This document shows, one piece after another, positions 1 to 10,679 of a stretch of 64,000 nt of DNA. A program made the translations under genes and the position numbers. The number at the start of each line of letters is the position of its first letter. The stretch's first letter is position 1. Source of the DNA: Rhizophagus irregularis (taxonomy: Eukaryota > Glomeromycota > Glomeromycetes > Glomerales > Glomeraceae); assembly GCF_026210795.1 (NCBI RefSeq), contig NC_089442.1:3186001-3250000 (forward strand). Reading direction: 5' to 3'. A model generated the notes under the pieces. That model was not told where the DNA came from and did no database searches. It worked only from the letters and a program-made list of their open reading frames with translations.

Positions 1-2425
1 TCGATCCTTGAATCATTTCTAAGGACTAGCATAGGCCATAATTTAATGCTGATGACGTAAGAAACATCGAATAATTCTTTTCCTTTAGCTTCTGTTCTTA
101 TTAATAGAAACATTTGAAGAATTCAAATTTAACTGGGATATATCAGTTCCGGTTCCGAATTGTTTTTTTGTTGACTCGTGGTGTGTGATGGCGTTTATAC
201 TATTATTGTAGATTATTTTCTTGCATATGACGCTTCTTAAATTCAGGTTCATCATATACAAAAATCTATTTATATTATCACTTCTAAGACTCTCTTCACA
301 TTTTTACACAAGTTGGTTGTGTCCTTAGTGCATCTTCGGTGAGCGAGATGCGTACTCCATTTCGCTCGTACAATAATGGTGTGTATGGTATGTGGAATGA
401 AATACCAATCCAACAAATTTCCCACGATGCCATAACAAGATATACATATATACATATATATATATCACTACGTTAGCGAGAAGGATTACGAGTTATGACA
501 CCTCCCTTTAAACATCAATTTTGCTTTGAATTTGAAAGTTATTTGTATATATGCTCTAGATAAACACTGTTCATCAGCAGGATCTTTAGTAAAATACTTG
601 CTTATTTTCTTTGTGCAAGAAGTTCATTATTCTCATGTAATTGAAGATTAACCAACTTATCATAATGTTCATCAGGAATTTCAACCTGCACGAGTTTAGC
701 TTTGACATGAGTATTTTTTTTTTTTGTCAAATTCTTCACCGTCTTTTCTTGAATATATCTAAGCTCATCTATGTTCCCAAATAACAGACAAGTTTGGCCC
801 AGTTGATAAAGTTAGAATCATACGAGGAAATAATATAGAAAATATTATATACTAAACGAAATTCTCTTAATGCGTCTAGTTTTTTTTTAAAAAAAAATTA
901 GGATCTTTGTTAAAATAGAAACCAAGTAATAATAAGTATGTAAGAAAAAGTATAGTAAAAACTCGAAGTCACTTACAACATACTATTATCTTTAAATTAG
1001 ACAATATTTTGTGCTACTCTCCTTCGGTTATACAAATTATTTCTTTTAGCAAATCGACAATTTTTTGGTTGCGTAGTTTACACGATCAGATCTATATATG
1101 GAAGATTGTTGAAACGTACTCGCAACGCATAGAATCATTATTATCTATAACTGATCTCGTATTTTTTCCTGCGTAGAATTTCGTCAACACAGAGTTAGAA
1201 TTTGAAGAATTTTCATCAATTGAGTGAACGAATTTAACGAAAACGCGTGAATCTGATATTTGTAACGAAAAACAGAAATGAGCGAACTTACTTACCTAAT
1301 ACGAATTGTTACAATTGTTTATAATATCGAGTTTTCTAACACCTATCAAACTGAGGAAAAAGGAACTTGACCTGACGTGAGAATTTCAGAGGGCAAGTTT
1401 GTTGACCCAAAACTATAAAGCTTCTTCAAGAGAATTATTCAGCAAATATGCATTTAACATCTATAATATTCAAACTACTTTTTGCTCGTCTTGACTCTTG
1501 AGTTTGTAAAATTGGGACAAGTGTCCGTTATATTTTGCTTGCGTGAACGACGTTCCAGTTGCAGTGACGAAAGTAGAGGTTGATGCGAGAATATCTGTTT
1601 CTGACATAGCGCTTTTAGTTGGTTCAGATAAGAAATAGTGAAGAGAGAGAATTTTTGCGAAATTGTACAAGATTCGGTTGCACAAGCCTGTTGTGTGATC
1701 CGCTACATCAGTTGCTACATCACGTAATATACACATGACTTTTAGACGTCAAAAGAAATTACGTAAAAAACATTCTTTTTTCGAATTTTTCTTGTGCAAT
1801 TGTTTATATTTGACGCTTCTAGCGCAATTATTTTATTTGATTAACGATGTCAATTTCACTCTGAGACTCGTATTCTTTTTTAATTTTATCAATCCTTACA
1901 TTCACTTATTCAAACTGTAAAACCGAGAAGAATGATGTTATCGTCAAAAATTGCATCCAAACTCAAATATGTTTGATGCTGTAATTGCTGTATGGTATTT
2001 TATCATGTGATCATGTGATCATGAATCCAAAGATCTAATCAGTATTAATTTAGATTTTAAAATTTATTCAATTAATTATTTAATATTTGATTTTTGGAAA
2101 TTCTTTTGCTTTAGAGTAACAATTGCTAACTAATTACAGTATATTACTTTATAATATAATAAATAATGACTGGTTTTGTATTGAAATCAATGAAGTATAT
2201 TTCCAAAGTACCATTGATTTATTGTGTTTAATTTAATCGTGGAACATGCGTTTATATAATGTAAGTATAGTACGTTAAAGGTCCAGACCATTTGAAAAAC
2301 GAATGAATTCTAAATAATTTTTGTTGTACTATAAATAAATTACATATTTATCCGAATCATTTGGGAATGAATCAAACAAAATATTTGCTTTGATTATCAA
2401 TCCATCACTTTATCATCTAACACCA
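1..2425. other. Intergenic, no confident gene
   Basis: AT-rich sequence. It holds an alternating TA/CATATA microsatellite at about 443-468 and a short direct repeat of GATCATGT near 2005-2021. One short open stretch on the minus strand (1470-1607, 45 codons, ATG at 1607) has a non-repetitive, Ser/Thr-rich sequence and might be an exon or a relic. It has no splice support that I can see, so I do not call it a gene. Confidence 0.6.
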
Positions 2426-2607
2426 ATACTTTATTTGAAAGATTATCGGTAAATGATTTTAAATGACTGTAAAATATTGGAATAATTCGCTCAATATTTC
2501 CTTAGATAGTTGTTACTGAATTTTGATCAATGATCAGGCTTACAATATATAAATTGTTAAGCGTTATTATTCTGAAACTCATTCCACTTAAAAGGAGGTT
2601 GTTTTGA
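2426..2607. repeat. Dispersed repeat, copy A (copy B at 20023-20197)
   Basis: This block shares long near-identical stretches with 20023-20197 in the same orientation, including GGTAAATGATTTTAAATGA, TTGTTACTGAATTTTG and AGGAGGTTGTT. Small insertions and deletions separate the two. The right end runs into the decayed coding fragment described next, so the repeat may be the 3' part of a dispersed gene family or an element carrying one. Confidence 0.7.
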
Positions 2608-2846
2608 GGGGCCGTACCATATCGCCATCATTTTTGGTTCGAAAATATAGTAGGTTGACGAATTGATGATAATCGAAGTAATAAAAGTTCAGAAAACGTT
2701 TTGGGTTGACTCACTTCCAAATGGTACAGATATATATGTACTTTGTTTATAGTACAAGTGACGCCATCAAAATTTTTGTTTTTATGCCAAGCATGCCAAG
2801 AAAAATTATTAGGTATTACAGTGTTAGACTTTTTGTCCAAAAACAC
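2585..2846 (-). pseudogene. Decayed coding fragment of a dispersed lineage-specific family
   Basis: The minus strand keeps a 72-codon open stretch starting at 2846 with protein-like composition (an SWHAWHKN segment, then PKTFSELLL). About 50 bases before its stop a second frame takes over with STYYIFEP, as if a frameshift cut one coding sequence. I recall similar C-terminal segments in repeated Rhizophagus hypothetical proteins, but that is memory, not a search result. Function unknown. The end overlaps dispersed repeat copy A. Confidence 0.4.
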
Positions 2847-2980
2847 AAAATTTGAATGAATTTCTTTTTTTGGCTGTCACAACTCACAAATTCTTTATCT
2901 TTATCTTTTCTTTCTTTCCAGAAAGTTTCTTGGAAAAAAATGATTTTGATGATCGGTTTAATCTCCAGATCATCATCCTT

Positions 2981-2988
2981 TATATATA
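2981..2988 (+). promoter_or_regulatory. TATA box of the 56-aa secreted peptide gene
   Basis: The run TATATATA lies about 60 bases before the ATG at 3042. That spacing fits a TATA box with a short 5' leader. Inferred from position only. Confidence 0.45.
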
Positions 2989-3041
2989 GTCCTTAGGTTC
3001 CATGGCCATTTTCAATCTAATCCCTTTTTACTATAATTCCA

Positions 3042-3212
3042 ATGGATTTTCGATTTATTTTATTCATCCTCTTAGTAGTTCTTGTTTCGTTTGTTTCTTC
3101 TGCTCCATCTTGTAATACTTGCACTTATGGTTGTCCAGGCGGTTGCCCAGGCGGTACTTCTTGCCAGTTTTCTAATACTGGCTATTCGCCGACTGCGTGC
3201 GTGTGTGCTTAA
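3042..3212 (+). CDS. Small secreted cysteine-rich peptide (56 aa)
   Basis: This is a single-exon ORF of 57 codons. Residues 1-20 form a classic signal peptide: a charged start (MDFRF), then a Leu/Ile/Val/Phe core ending in VSS before Ala21. The mature part of about 36 residues holds seven cysteines at 24, 27, 31, 35, 41, 53 and 55. It has two CPGG motifs (residues 31-38) and ends C-V-C-A. A TATA box lies about 60 bases upstream. The CxC ending resembles the two four-cysteine peptides at 24.8 and 26.6 kb, but no wider similarity is visible. No known family is recognised. Small secreted cysteine-rich proteins in symbiotic fungi are often effector candidates, but no role can be read from the sequence. 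The odd cysteine count could mean a free thiol or a dimer. The start is fixed by the signal peptide; an in-frame alternative is not apparent. Confidence 0.7.
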   Translation: MDFRFILFILLVVLVSFVSSAPSCNTCTYGCPGGCPGGTSCQFSNTGYSPTACVCA

Positions 3213-4500
3213 GCTCTATTTTCGGTCTGTATATTTTTACATTTCAACCTTTTCTTTATCACTTCAATATTAAACCTAATGGTTTTATAAATGTCGCTTA
3301 TTGCGTTAGGTCTTCTTTTGACTTCTGTTTTGAAGGTTCCGTTTTTCTTATATCGGTAAATTATTCAATGATAGGACTTGCAGTTGCTGTAAACTGTATA
3401 TTAATCCTATTTTAATCACGTGTAGTAAAAAACTTACGGTTGTTTAAAAGTTTTCAACCAGTCATCTTATAACAAAATTACAAAAAAAATCGAGAATTTT
3501 TTCTCAAAATTGTTTCTGTAGCCAATTTTTATTTATTTGTATTTTAAATTAATATTTCTGAAATTTAAAACGTAATTCGTTAGTGAAATATTAATAATAA
3601 TTTGTAAATGAAAAAGTATCAATTAATATCTTGAAATAAAATTAATTGTTCCTAATCTTAGTTTGATAATTGCTGTATCTCTAATCAATGTAACTTAATT
3701 TTATCCACGAATTAACAATTATAAATAATTTTATGAAGTTAGTTTACTCATAACCCAACCTTAATTTTCGAATTGTTTATTGGTATCTAATAAATTTTCA
3801 ATTACGACAATTACGATATCTGATATTAAATAATTCGATTAATTCGTGCTACTACCACCTTTGTCGCGCAGTTTTTAAGATGAATTTTTATACCTTAGAT
3901 GGCATGCAATATCGGAAGCATATATGGGATAGATTACGTGTACATTTTTTGCATAAGTTAGATCGGTCCAATGTTGTTTGTAATTAGGTTAGCTCGTTGC
4001 GAATTTATGGAATCGATTTGATTCTTGCAAGTTTATACTTGTTTCACCCAGATATTTTCATATTATATTATTTCCATTTGATCATTTGATTAAATAATTA
4101 GTTTATTAAATCGATAATTGGTAAATGGTAAGAAATTAAGAGAGTTTTAAAAGTTTATCTCAGGACGACTAATTCATATATAATACATTTAACTCCCAAA
4201 TTATTACGACAATATTCGATTCGGTGCGGCTTAGGACAAAAAATCGAACCGGCTGCGGTTAACGTTTTAAAAAATCTATTGTATTCTAGAAGATTTGGAA
4301 CAAAGATACAATTTGTCAATCCTAATATTAGGTATCTTTTACTGTACTACAAAGATATGGCGTCAAAAGTTTAATAAAAATTAACCAAAAAAAGCAAAGT
4401 ACATAAATATTTGTTTTTTTATCAATATACTCAATATAAATTAGAATTTTTCTAAACAATGGTATAGCAAATAAATTTAGGATATAGAACACTAATATCA
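3213..4500. other. Intergenic, nothing recognised
   Basis: AT-rich sequence without a credible coding signal on either strand. Two open frames overlap the 3042-3212 gene and its 3' flank in other frames and are treated as shadows. Confidence 0.6.
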
Positions 4501-4755
4501 TTACATAAGCTGAAGATAATAAGAAAGAGCTTGAGCATTAGAGTAAGCAGGAGGAGGATATGAGGTAGAAGGGGGATAATTATTATTGTTATTATGGTTA
4601 TTAATTATTGTTGATTTCCGTCCTGAATTATGATCTTTAAAAAATAGAACTATTCCCATTACTACTACTGATGTCGTCGTTGCTGTACTTGTCGAGGAAC
4701 CTGAATTTTTATTTGGATGAAATAGACTAAATAAGAAAATTTGGAGAACATACAT
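4501..4755 (-). CDS. Possible small protein or last exon, Ser/Thr- and Asn/Pro-rich with one hydrophobic segment
   Basis: The open frame is 84 codons. It has a hydrophobic start, a Ser/Thr-rich linker (SGSSTSTATTTS), a short hydrophobic stretch (VVVMGIVLFF), a basic turn (GRKS), an Asn run and a Pro/Tyr-rich tail with PPPAY. That order (S/T-rich outside, membrane segment, cytoplasmic tail with a PPxY WW-binding motif) is typical of single-pass membrane proteins. A good acceptor, TTTTCTTATTTAG, lies near the start on the minus strand, so this may be the last exon of a longer gene whose upstream part I could not find. No family is recognised. Codon use is AT-rich like the surroundings, so a chance ORF is possible. 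Confidence 0.3.
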   Translation of the reverse strand: MYVLQIFLFSLFHPNKNSGSSTSTATTTSVVVMGIVLFFKDHNSGRKSTIINNHNNNNNYPPSTSYPPPAYSNAQALSYYLQLM

Positions 4756-4784
4756 TTACTTTGATTAAACATATTAGGCATTGT

Positions 4785-4976
4785 AGATTATATAAAGTCG
4801 TTTAATGAGCGTAGAACTATTTAGACACCAATTTTTATCAAGCTAGCTTAAATATTTGTGGAGTTGTGAATTTTTTTGGTAGATTAAATAAAGTTGTTTA
4901 TTAGGTATGAAACGGAACTACTTAAATATAAATTTTATCAAGCTAGTTCAAATACTTGTGAAATTAATGAGTATTT
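4785..4976. repeat. Diverged tandem duplication of about 90-95 bp
   Basis: 4785-4872 and 4881-4976 align along their length: both begin GATTA(T/A)ATAAAG, share TTTTATCAAGCTAG(C/T)T(T/C)AAAT, and end in a T run. Two copies, moderately diverged. Confidence 0.65.
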
Positions 4977-5959
4977 TTTTTTAAGGACATTAATTTTTAA
5001 TTTTATTTATTTAGTTCTTTTTTTGTGTAAAAAATTAAAATAAAACAATATTATTAATATTGTATACAAGCTCAAATTTTATTTATCATTTTATGAAAGT
5101 CTTATTTTTCGTATTTTTCAAATTTTTCAAGATTTTTGAGCCAATCATATTTGAGAAAAGAGCTGCTCTAATTTGTACAAAAGTTAATAGTACTGTATTG
5201 TATAATTTTACCGTACAGTACAACTTATAGACTCACTTATTTAGAGAATCTACACTAAATTTGGCTGTTATTTTACAATACTGTATCATAGCAACTATTT
5301 ATTATTTAGTAAAACTCCTGATATTTTTATAATACAAGTTGAATGAATTCTAAACTCATCAAAAGACAATGAGAATATGCGGACTCACTTTATTTTGATG
5401 GTACGACTAGCACTAGAGCAATGTAATGTGAATGCTCAGCTCTCAATTCAGCCAATAATTCTACAATTAACTTTTTATTTTTTTTTTCAAATTACCGCAT
5501 GACTCTATTATAAGAAAGTAATTAGAAATATTACAGTACAGTACATGAGCAGCAAAATATTAACGTTATGTGATATTAATCATCTCACGTGTGGAGGATT
5601 AGTTATAAGTCGAATTCTTTAATTTATACGAAGATACTATTCTCGCGCAACCCTTGTAGGTTAAGTATAATACAAGGGAAATTAATATCAAACATATTAA
5701 GTAAAGTGATAACGGACTTTGAATTTGAATGATTTAACATAATCGATTTTTTACGTCGCTTAAAAAAAAAAATAGACCATCCGGCTTCTTCCTCTTTTAC
5801 TTGTACAAAAAATATAATAAAGGACAGGAAATATCACATAAAGTATAAAAAAAAGTTCGCAAATAAAGCTTATAATCAATTGATAGCTGTTGTTATTTCA
5901 TTACATTATTCATATATTATTCATATAAAATTGATAGAAATGTAGATAAAAACAGCAAG
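4977..5959. other. Intergenic with a small palindrome
   Basis: No gene seen. An inverted repeat GTACTGTA...TACAGTAC lies near 5190-5222. The rest is AT-rich with homopolymer runs. Confidence 0.55.
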
Positions 5960-6205
5960 TTAATTCTCAGTTTCCTGTTTTTCGATTTTCCCAATTTCCG
6001 GCCTGAAAGTATTCTTTAATGGAGCTTAAGTCATCAGAGATCGCGTCTAGTTTTTCTAGTATCTAGACATGAGATATTTAAATCAGTAATCTTTTTTCAC
6101 TTACCATCGACTGGTCTGATCAAAGCAGTAATTGAAGTATGAAACATTCCCCAAAAAGAGAAACGCAAAAGCTCCAACACCCGCGTATGTGACGATATTT
6201 TTCAT
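5960..6205 (-). CDS. Two-exon small membrane protein (47 aa), unidentified
   Basis: Exon 1 is 6205-6105, with ATG at 6205-6203. The intron runs from donor GTAAGTG (6104) to acceptor TTTCAG (ending 6003). Exon 2 is 6002-5960 and ends TAA. The splice joins phase 2 to give a Trp codon and 48 codons in total. The product has a short polar start (MKNIV), one hydrophobic segment at about residues 5-22, an aromatic patch (SYFNYCFD) and a charged tail rich in Glu and Lys. Without splicing the frame stops immediately after the donor, and the other nearby AG acceptors also give a stop. The shape resembles small single-span mitochondrial or ER subunits, but I cannot name it. It is too short for routine gene callers. 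The intron has a TGACTTA branch-like motif. Confidence 0.5.
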
Positions 6206-7166
6206 TTTATCATCTTTATTTGCTATTTAGTATAATTTACTTATTTTTATATTCCTTAATAAAATTTATTAACACCAACAACCAATAATACCTTCACGAG
6301 TTACATTAGTAGAATATCTTTTAATGGGTGACAAATTTCTTCCAACAATATGTCTGAACATTGTTATATCAAATTTGTTTTTTAGTAAAAGTATCTTTTT
6401 ATTTTTTTTTTTTGGTATTTTTTTAAGATACGAAGAATGAAAAAGTTTTAAAGAAAAAGTCTATAATTTGAGGCTATCATATATACACGAAATAGTGATT
6501 CGATCCTATTCTACATGTACCAATTGTACTATCACGTGATATCATACATTGAATCACGTGATACAAATGTCAGATTCACTTTTTGACTGCGAGTGATGTC
6601 ATAAATTTCTGGCGATTACCACATTCATTTATTTTATCGTAAATCTGAATATCTGATGAGTAAAAATTTATTACTCGCCATATTTGTATATTCATCATCT
6701 TGACGTAGAGTATAATGTAAGAATAGAGAAAATAATTGACGTGGAGGAAGAAGTGATGACAGTACTTAAAAATAGTTTATTAGAAAAACGAAAAATTGTT
6801 TAACAAAAGGGAAAAAGTTTTTGTAATAATGGATATTTTGAAGCTTAATAGTAAAGTTAAGGACAAAGGGAATATCGAATCTAGTTATTTGATTAATTGG
6901 GTGATACGACAAGATGTTTATAATGCGCCTGATAAAATAAGAATTAGCGTAAAGTTCCAGCAACGCCAATGAGGCAAGAATAATTTTAAGAGGTCTGATA
7001 ATGGCGTTGCTATTAATTGATAGTAACAATGAGATCTATTTGGGTATAAATGAAAAAGCAGGAAGAGTTATAGAAAATTTTTTATAAAATGCAAATAATC
7101 GAAGGAGAATAGACGATTGATTATTACGTTGAAACAATTGTATAGGTGTATGTGATGCTAATGGTT
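6206..7166. other. Intergenic with paired TCACGTGA palindromes
   Basis: No gene recognised. Two copies of the 8-bp palindrome TCACGTGA lie close together at about 6533 and 6556, each within ATCACGTGAT(A). Open frames on the minus strand (6766-7029, 7036-7275) lack protein-like composition or splice context, and the second overlaps the fold-back arm. Confidence 0.5.
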
Positions 7167-7201
7167 TTGGTACGAAATCTCGAAAATCATTTGAGTGACT
7201 G

Positions 7202-7401
7202 ACACAAGACCGACAACAAAATCTCGACAATCCAATATCTTGACAAGTCAAAATCCTGACAAAATTATAACACATTTAAACTAAATATTACATATTGTAA
7301 CAAATTATTTTATTAGAAACACACATCACAAAATTGTCGATATAATGGCTTGTTGGGATTTGAGATTTTGGATTGTCGAGATTTTGTTGTCGATCTTGTG
7401 T
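7202..7401. mobile_element. Fold-back element with 33-bp inverted arms
   Basis: The left arm 7202-7234 and the right arm 7369-7401 are reverse complements at 32 of 33 positions (core ACAAAATCTCGACAATCC). Weaker pairing continues outwards to about 7165 and 7435. The 134-bp loop is AT-rich and non-coding. This is a typical fold-back or MITE-like relic. No target-site duplication could be fixed. Confidence 0.7.
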
Positions 7402-7435
7402 TAGTCGTGCAAGTGACTGTCGTGATTTTTTTGAT

Positions 7436-8169
7436 CGGATACCGAATTTACTATATGTTTACTGCAATTTGCTACATATTTATTATAAAATTAATACAAA
7501 TTTTCTATAAATTGATTACACGTTTAATGTTACAATTTCTATATTATGACACACATTTTTCTATATTAAATGCATACAACTGCGTTAGAATTAACATAGA
7601 GTGGCCGTACGCCTACTATTAAGTGGCAGCAGCATGGCTACTACATAGCCGCGATTTCATAGGTTTCAGCAAAGTATTTTATAGATATGAATAAAAGTAA
7701 CAACTGAAATATCTGAAAGAGAAGAGAAAGCTCAGAAAGTGGAGAGAGAATAAATGTAACGCGCTAAAAAATAAAATAAAATAAAAATCCGAAATTAAGT
7801 CCCATCACAGATCACGTGATAGTGATTTTTTATGGTGATGCTGGGGAAGATGAAGTCACAATATATTGCGAACATGCTTTTGAATTTCAAAAATTATTGT
7901 TTTATTTCAAAGTTTTTCTGTTATCGAATGTTCGAATGTTTAATTCATTGTAAAAATCAAAACATTTTGAATGATACTTAAGAAAAAATAATTAGACTAA
8001 TAATAATAATATAATTATGACTGAATACAATTAATAGAAATAATATTCAACCAATTATAATATAATTAATAGAAATAATATAAATATGATAAATAAGAAT
8101 AGAAATTAGAGGAATAGATATAATGGATTCACGTCTTTCATATCGTTGGGATAATAACTTAATAAACAA
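7436..8169. other. Intergenic, nothing recognised
   Basis: AT-rich sequence. A palindrome TCACGTGA is present near 7812. No coding signal is supported. Confidence 0.5.
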
Positions 8170-8579
8170 TTAACAGTCAAAACTCCAATTACCAATAGTG
8201 CCATAAAAAAAACACGAATGATCGCCATCGAAAGGACCTCGGACTTTTTCTAGCTGCAAACTAGCTTCAACTTTCGCAACAATATAGTACTGTTGATTGC
8301 CAAATTCAATGACCTTATCTGCGCCATCACAAGTATGGTAGTGTCTTTTTCCATCACCAGCTATGCGATTATGATTTGCATCTTCTACCCAAAATCTGCA
8401 CAAAACGCCCAAAGTCTGTTTTATTGTGGCCTTATATGCTATAAATAAAACAAAAAAGTAGAATTATTAGAAAAGAGAATGGAGAAAATACTGAATATGA
8501 TAAGAACTATACCTTGGCTTTCAAGAACAGATAAACACATGAAAAAGATGGTAAGAAGGTAAAAGCTTTGAAGTTTCAT
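8170..8579 (-). CDS. Small secreted protein with one intron (111 aa)
   Basis: Exon 1 is 8579-8513 (67 nt), the intron runs from donor GTATAG (8512) to acceptor ATTTATAG (ending 8439), and exon 2 is 8438-8170. Together they give 112 codons. Residues 1-22 are a signal peptide (MKLQSFYLL start, hydrophobic core ending LESQ). The mature part has four cysteines (VLCRF, HTCDG, HSCFF and FDC at the very C-terminus), allowing two disulfides. It has a compact, mixed composition (FWVEDANHN, KVIEFGNQQYY) suggesting a small beta-rich extracellular domain. No family is recognised. The first exon has the same length and phase (67 nt, phase 1) as in the tandem peptide genes at 24.8 and 26.6 kb. That may be shared ancestry of the signal-peptide exon or coincidence. 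The protein is likely secreted; its role is unknown. Confidence 0.7.
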
Positions 8580-9311
8580 ATTGGTTTTAGATTTATGATG
8601 TTACGGTTTGTTATGAAAAGAAAAAAAAAAATTTTGGTGGGAATGGCAAGATTATATATAATTAAAGAATCAAGGGGAGATTATCCGAATTTTTTTTTAA
8701 ACCCCATAAAGGCCATAAGTAAATTACTAATATATAATGAAAATTACAATTCTTTCTTACTGTATCTTCTTTTTTAAAAAAATAATCTAAAGAGATGCGA
8801 AATCTCATTTATTAGAAATTTATAAGGTAATAAATCCCACAAACCGTATTGTAATTTATTAGTATAATAGATAAGATGGTAGCCTATAATGGTTACAGTA
8901 CATTTGTTGTAATTATTACGGCAGAAAAAAAAAGGAAAAATGATAAATTATCTATGGCAAATTAAAATCCTGAAAGTTCGAAATCATGAAACTTCATTAT
9001 CACTACTTCGATACTCATTATCCAGACAATCATGTTAAAAAAAAAATATATTTATAAACTAGTGTAACCTGTTGTATTGCAACAGGATAAATCAACATTG
9101 ATGAAATTTCTGGTATATATTTAAGAAATCAATTATTACAATGTTTATTTATAATTGAATTATAATATGAGTAAAAAAATAAAATTTATTAATTTACCAA
9201 TTAAATAAGATAAATTATTTTAATTAATTATTATAAGTATTATTTATACTAATTATTTAAAAAAAAATTTTCTATTTAATTATAAATTTTAATTTAAATC
9301 AAATTTTTAAA
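8580..9311. other. Intergenic, nothing recognised
   Basis: Very AT-rich DNA with long A and T runs. A short motif, TGTTGTATTGCAACAGGAT (about 9070), recurs in similar form at about 35740. It marks a small dispersed repeat. Confidence 0.5.
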
Positions 9312-9842
9312 GTTAGGGGTAGAGTAAGGGCAGTGACATTTATTACGCAATATTTTAGGGGGTGGGTATTTGAATCTACAAACACGTTTTTTTTTCATTT
9401 AATAAAAAAGATTTTTTTTTTTGTTTCTTTTAGGTTATCGAACTTGGAAGAACTTTGTTGTCTAATTGTATTAAAGAAATGTACTAACGTTTCTTTTTTT
9501 CATTTTTTTGGGTTACCGGACTCCTAGGAAATTGGAAGAAAGGTCATATAACATATAGATGTAACGTAAGATTTATAATAAATGGATATTACGAAATAAA
9601 TGCAACGTTACTTCGCGTGTCGCATAAATATCATGATTTGCAGTCGTGAAAATCAATTACGTAATAAATGTCACTGGCCCTAACAATATATTTCGCGTGT
9701 CGTGAAAATCATTGATATTCATGACCCCCGAAATAACTATTGCGGATATTATCACTGCCCTAACGTTATTTCGCGTGTCTCATAAATATCATGATTTTCA
9801 CGGCGCAGTCGTGAAAATCATTGATATTCATGAAATAACTAT
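9312..9842. mobile_element. Inverted-repeat element with tandem palindromic units
   Basis: GGGCAGTGACATTTATTACG near 9327 is matched in reverse by CGTAATAAATGTCACTGGCCC near 9660-9680, giving an element of about 360 bp. Its right half and the next 160 bp hold three copies of a unit with TTTCGCGTGTC and the palindromic stretch CATGATTTTCACG / CGTGAAAATCATTGATATTCATG. The units look like repeated ends of the same element, inserted into or duplicated beside each other. Confidence 0.55.
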
Positions 9843-10189
9843 TAAACTATTATGAATTTAATTAATTTTTTTGGACATTCCCTATAGTGATTTTCATTAG
9901 GGAGAATTATCTACCCTTAAAAAATGTATTTATTCCAACTAAAAATCAATACCAACCATATTTGTTTCAAATAAAAAAATACATATATATTTATTTATTT
10001 TGATTATATTGCCTATCCACTATCCAGAAAGAATTAAAGAAAATCAGAAAAGGGGGGTTTTCCTGAAGTTAAATTCCCGATTGGCCATTTCCCGAACTGG
10101 ATCATTTCCTGAAACTCCCAAAGATGAAATAAATAATAATATACCTATAACCTATACATATATAAGTTAATAAAAATAAAAAGAATATT

Positions 10190-10490
10190 AATAAATTATA
10201 AAGGGAAAAAACAATTCAGTTTTAAAAAAAAAACCAGGCGGTTAAAAATTCAGTTTCAGCTTTAAGAAAAAATTATTTAAATATCAGTTTTAAAAAACCG
10301 AATAAAATATTACCATTGAAAAAAAAATTCGGTCTAAAAAAAAAGCTTCGGTCCAAAAAGAAACCAAAAAAAATAAATATAAAAAAAAATCAGTTAAAAA
10401 AGGAGACCAGAAAAGAGACTGAAAAAAACAACGGTAATATTATTAAAAAAAAATTTTGCCTAAAAAAAGACAAAAAAAGCTTTCTTTTTA
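10190..10490 (+). repeat. A-rich dispersed repeat (related block at 36330-36610)
   Basis: The stretch is mostly A runs broken at irregular spacing by GGTCTA, CAGTTTTA and GAGACC-like words. The same words in the same style appear at 36330-36610. Open frames through both are lysine-rich artefacts of the A runs, so I do not call genes here. Confidence 0.55.
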
Positions 10491-10510
10491 AAATCATTGC
10501 GGATACAATC

Positions 10511-10587
10511 TTCCTTTTCCTTTCGTTTTCCCCTTTCCCTTCCCTTTCCTTTCATTTCCCCCTTCCCTTTTGTTTTTCCCTTTCCCC
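10511..10587 (+). repeat. Polypyrimidine tract
   Basis: About 75 nearly uninterrupted C/T bases made of CCCTTTCCC-like words. Such mirror-like polypyrimidine tracts can form triplex DNA. Here it directly follows the A-rich repeat. Confidence 0.6.
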
Positions 10588-10679
10588 CCTGGTCGATGTT
10601 GCTGCACTTCAACGTGGTGATCAGGTAACAACAAGTTTTTTAAAAAGACTTGGCCAAGTCAGCAATAAATAGTTCACTT

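Noticed and set aside
1470-1736. 88-codon minus-strand frame with a Ser/Thr-rich end
   Set aside because: The last 45 codons look mildly protein-like, but there is no signal peptide, splice context or family match, so it is only mentioned in the intergenic note.
6533-6563. Paired TCACGTGA sites as a defined promoter element
   Set aside because: The palindrome recurs around the window without a consistent position relative to genes. Kept only as a note.
9312-9842. CRISPR-like array
   Set aside because: The units are few, palindromic, irregularly spaced and in a eukaryotic genome. They are inverted-repeat element parts.
10316-10672. 118-codon lysine-rich frame
   Set aside because: Generated by A runs and a polypyrimidine tract. 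The same style of frame recurs at 36375-36677 from a related repeat.
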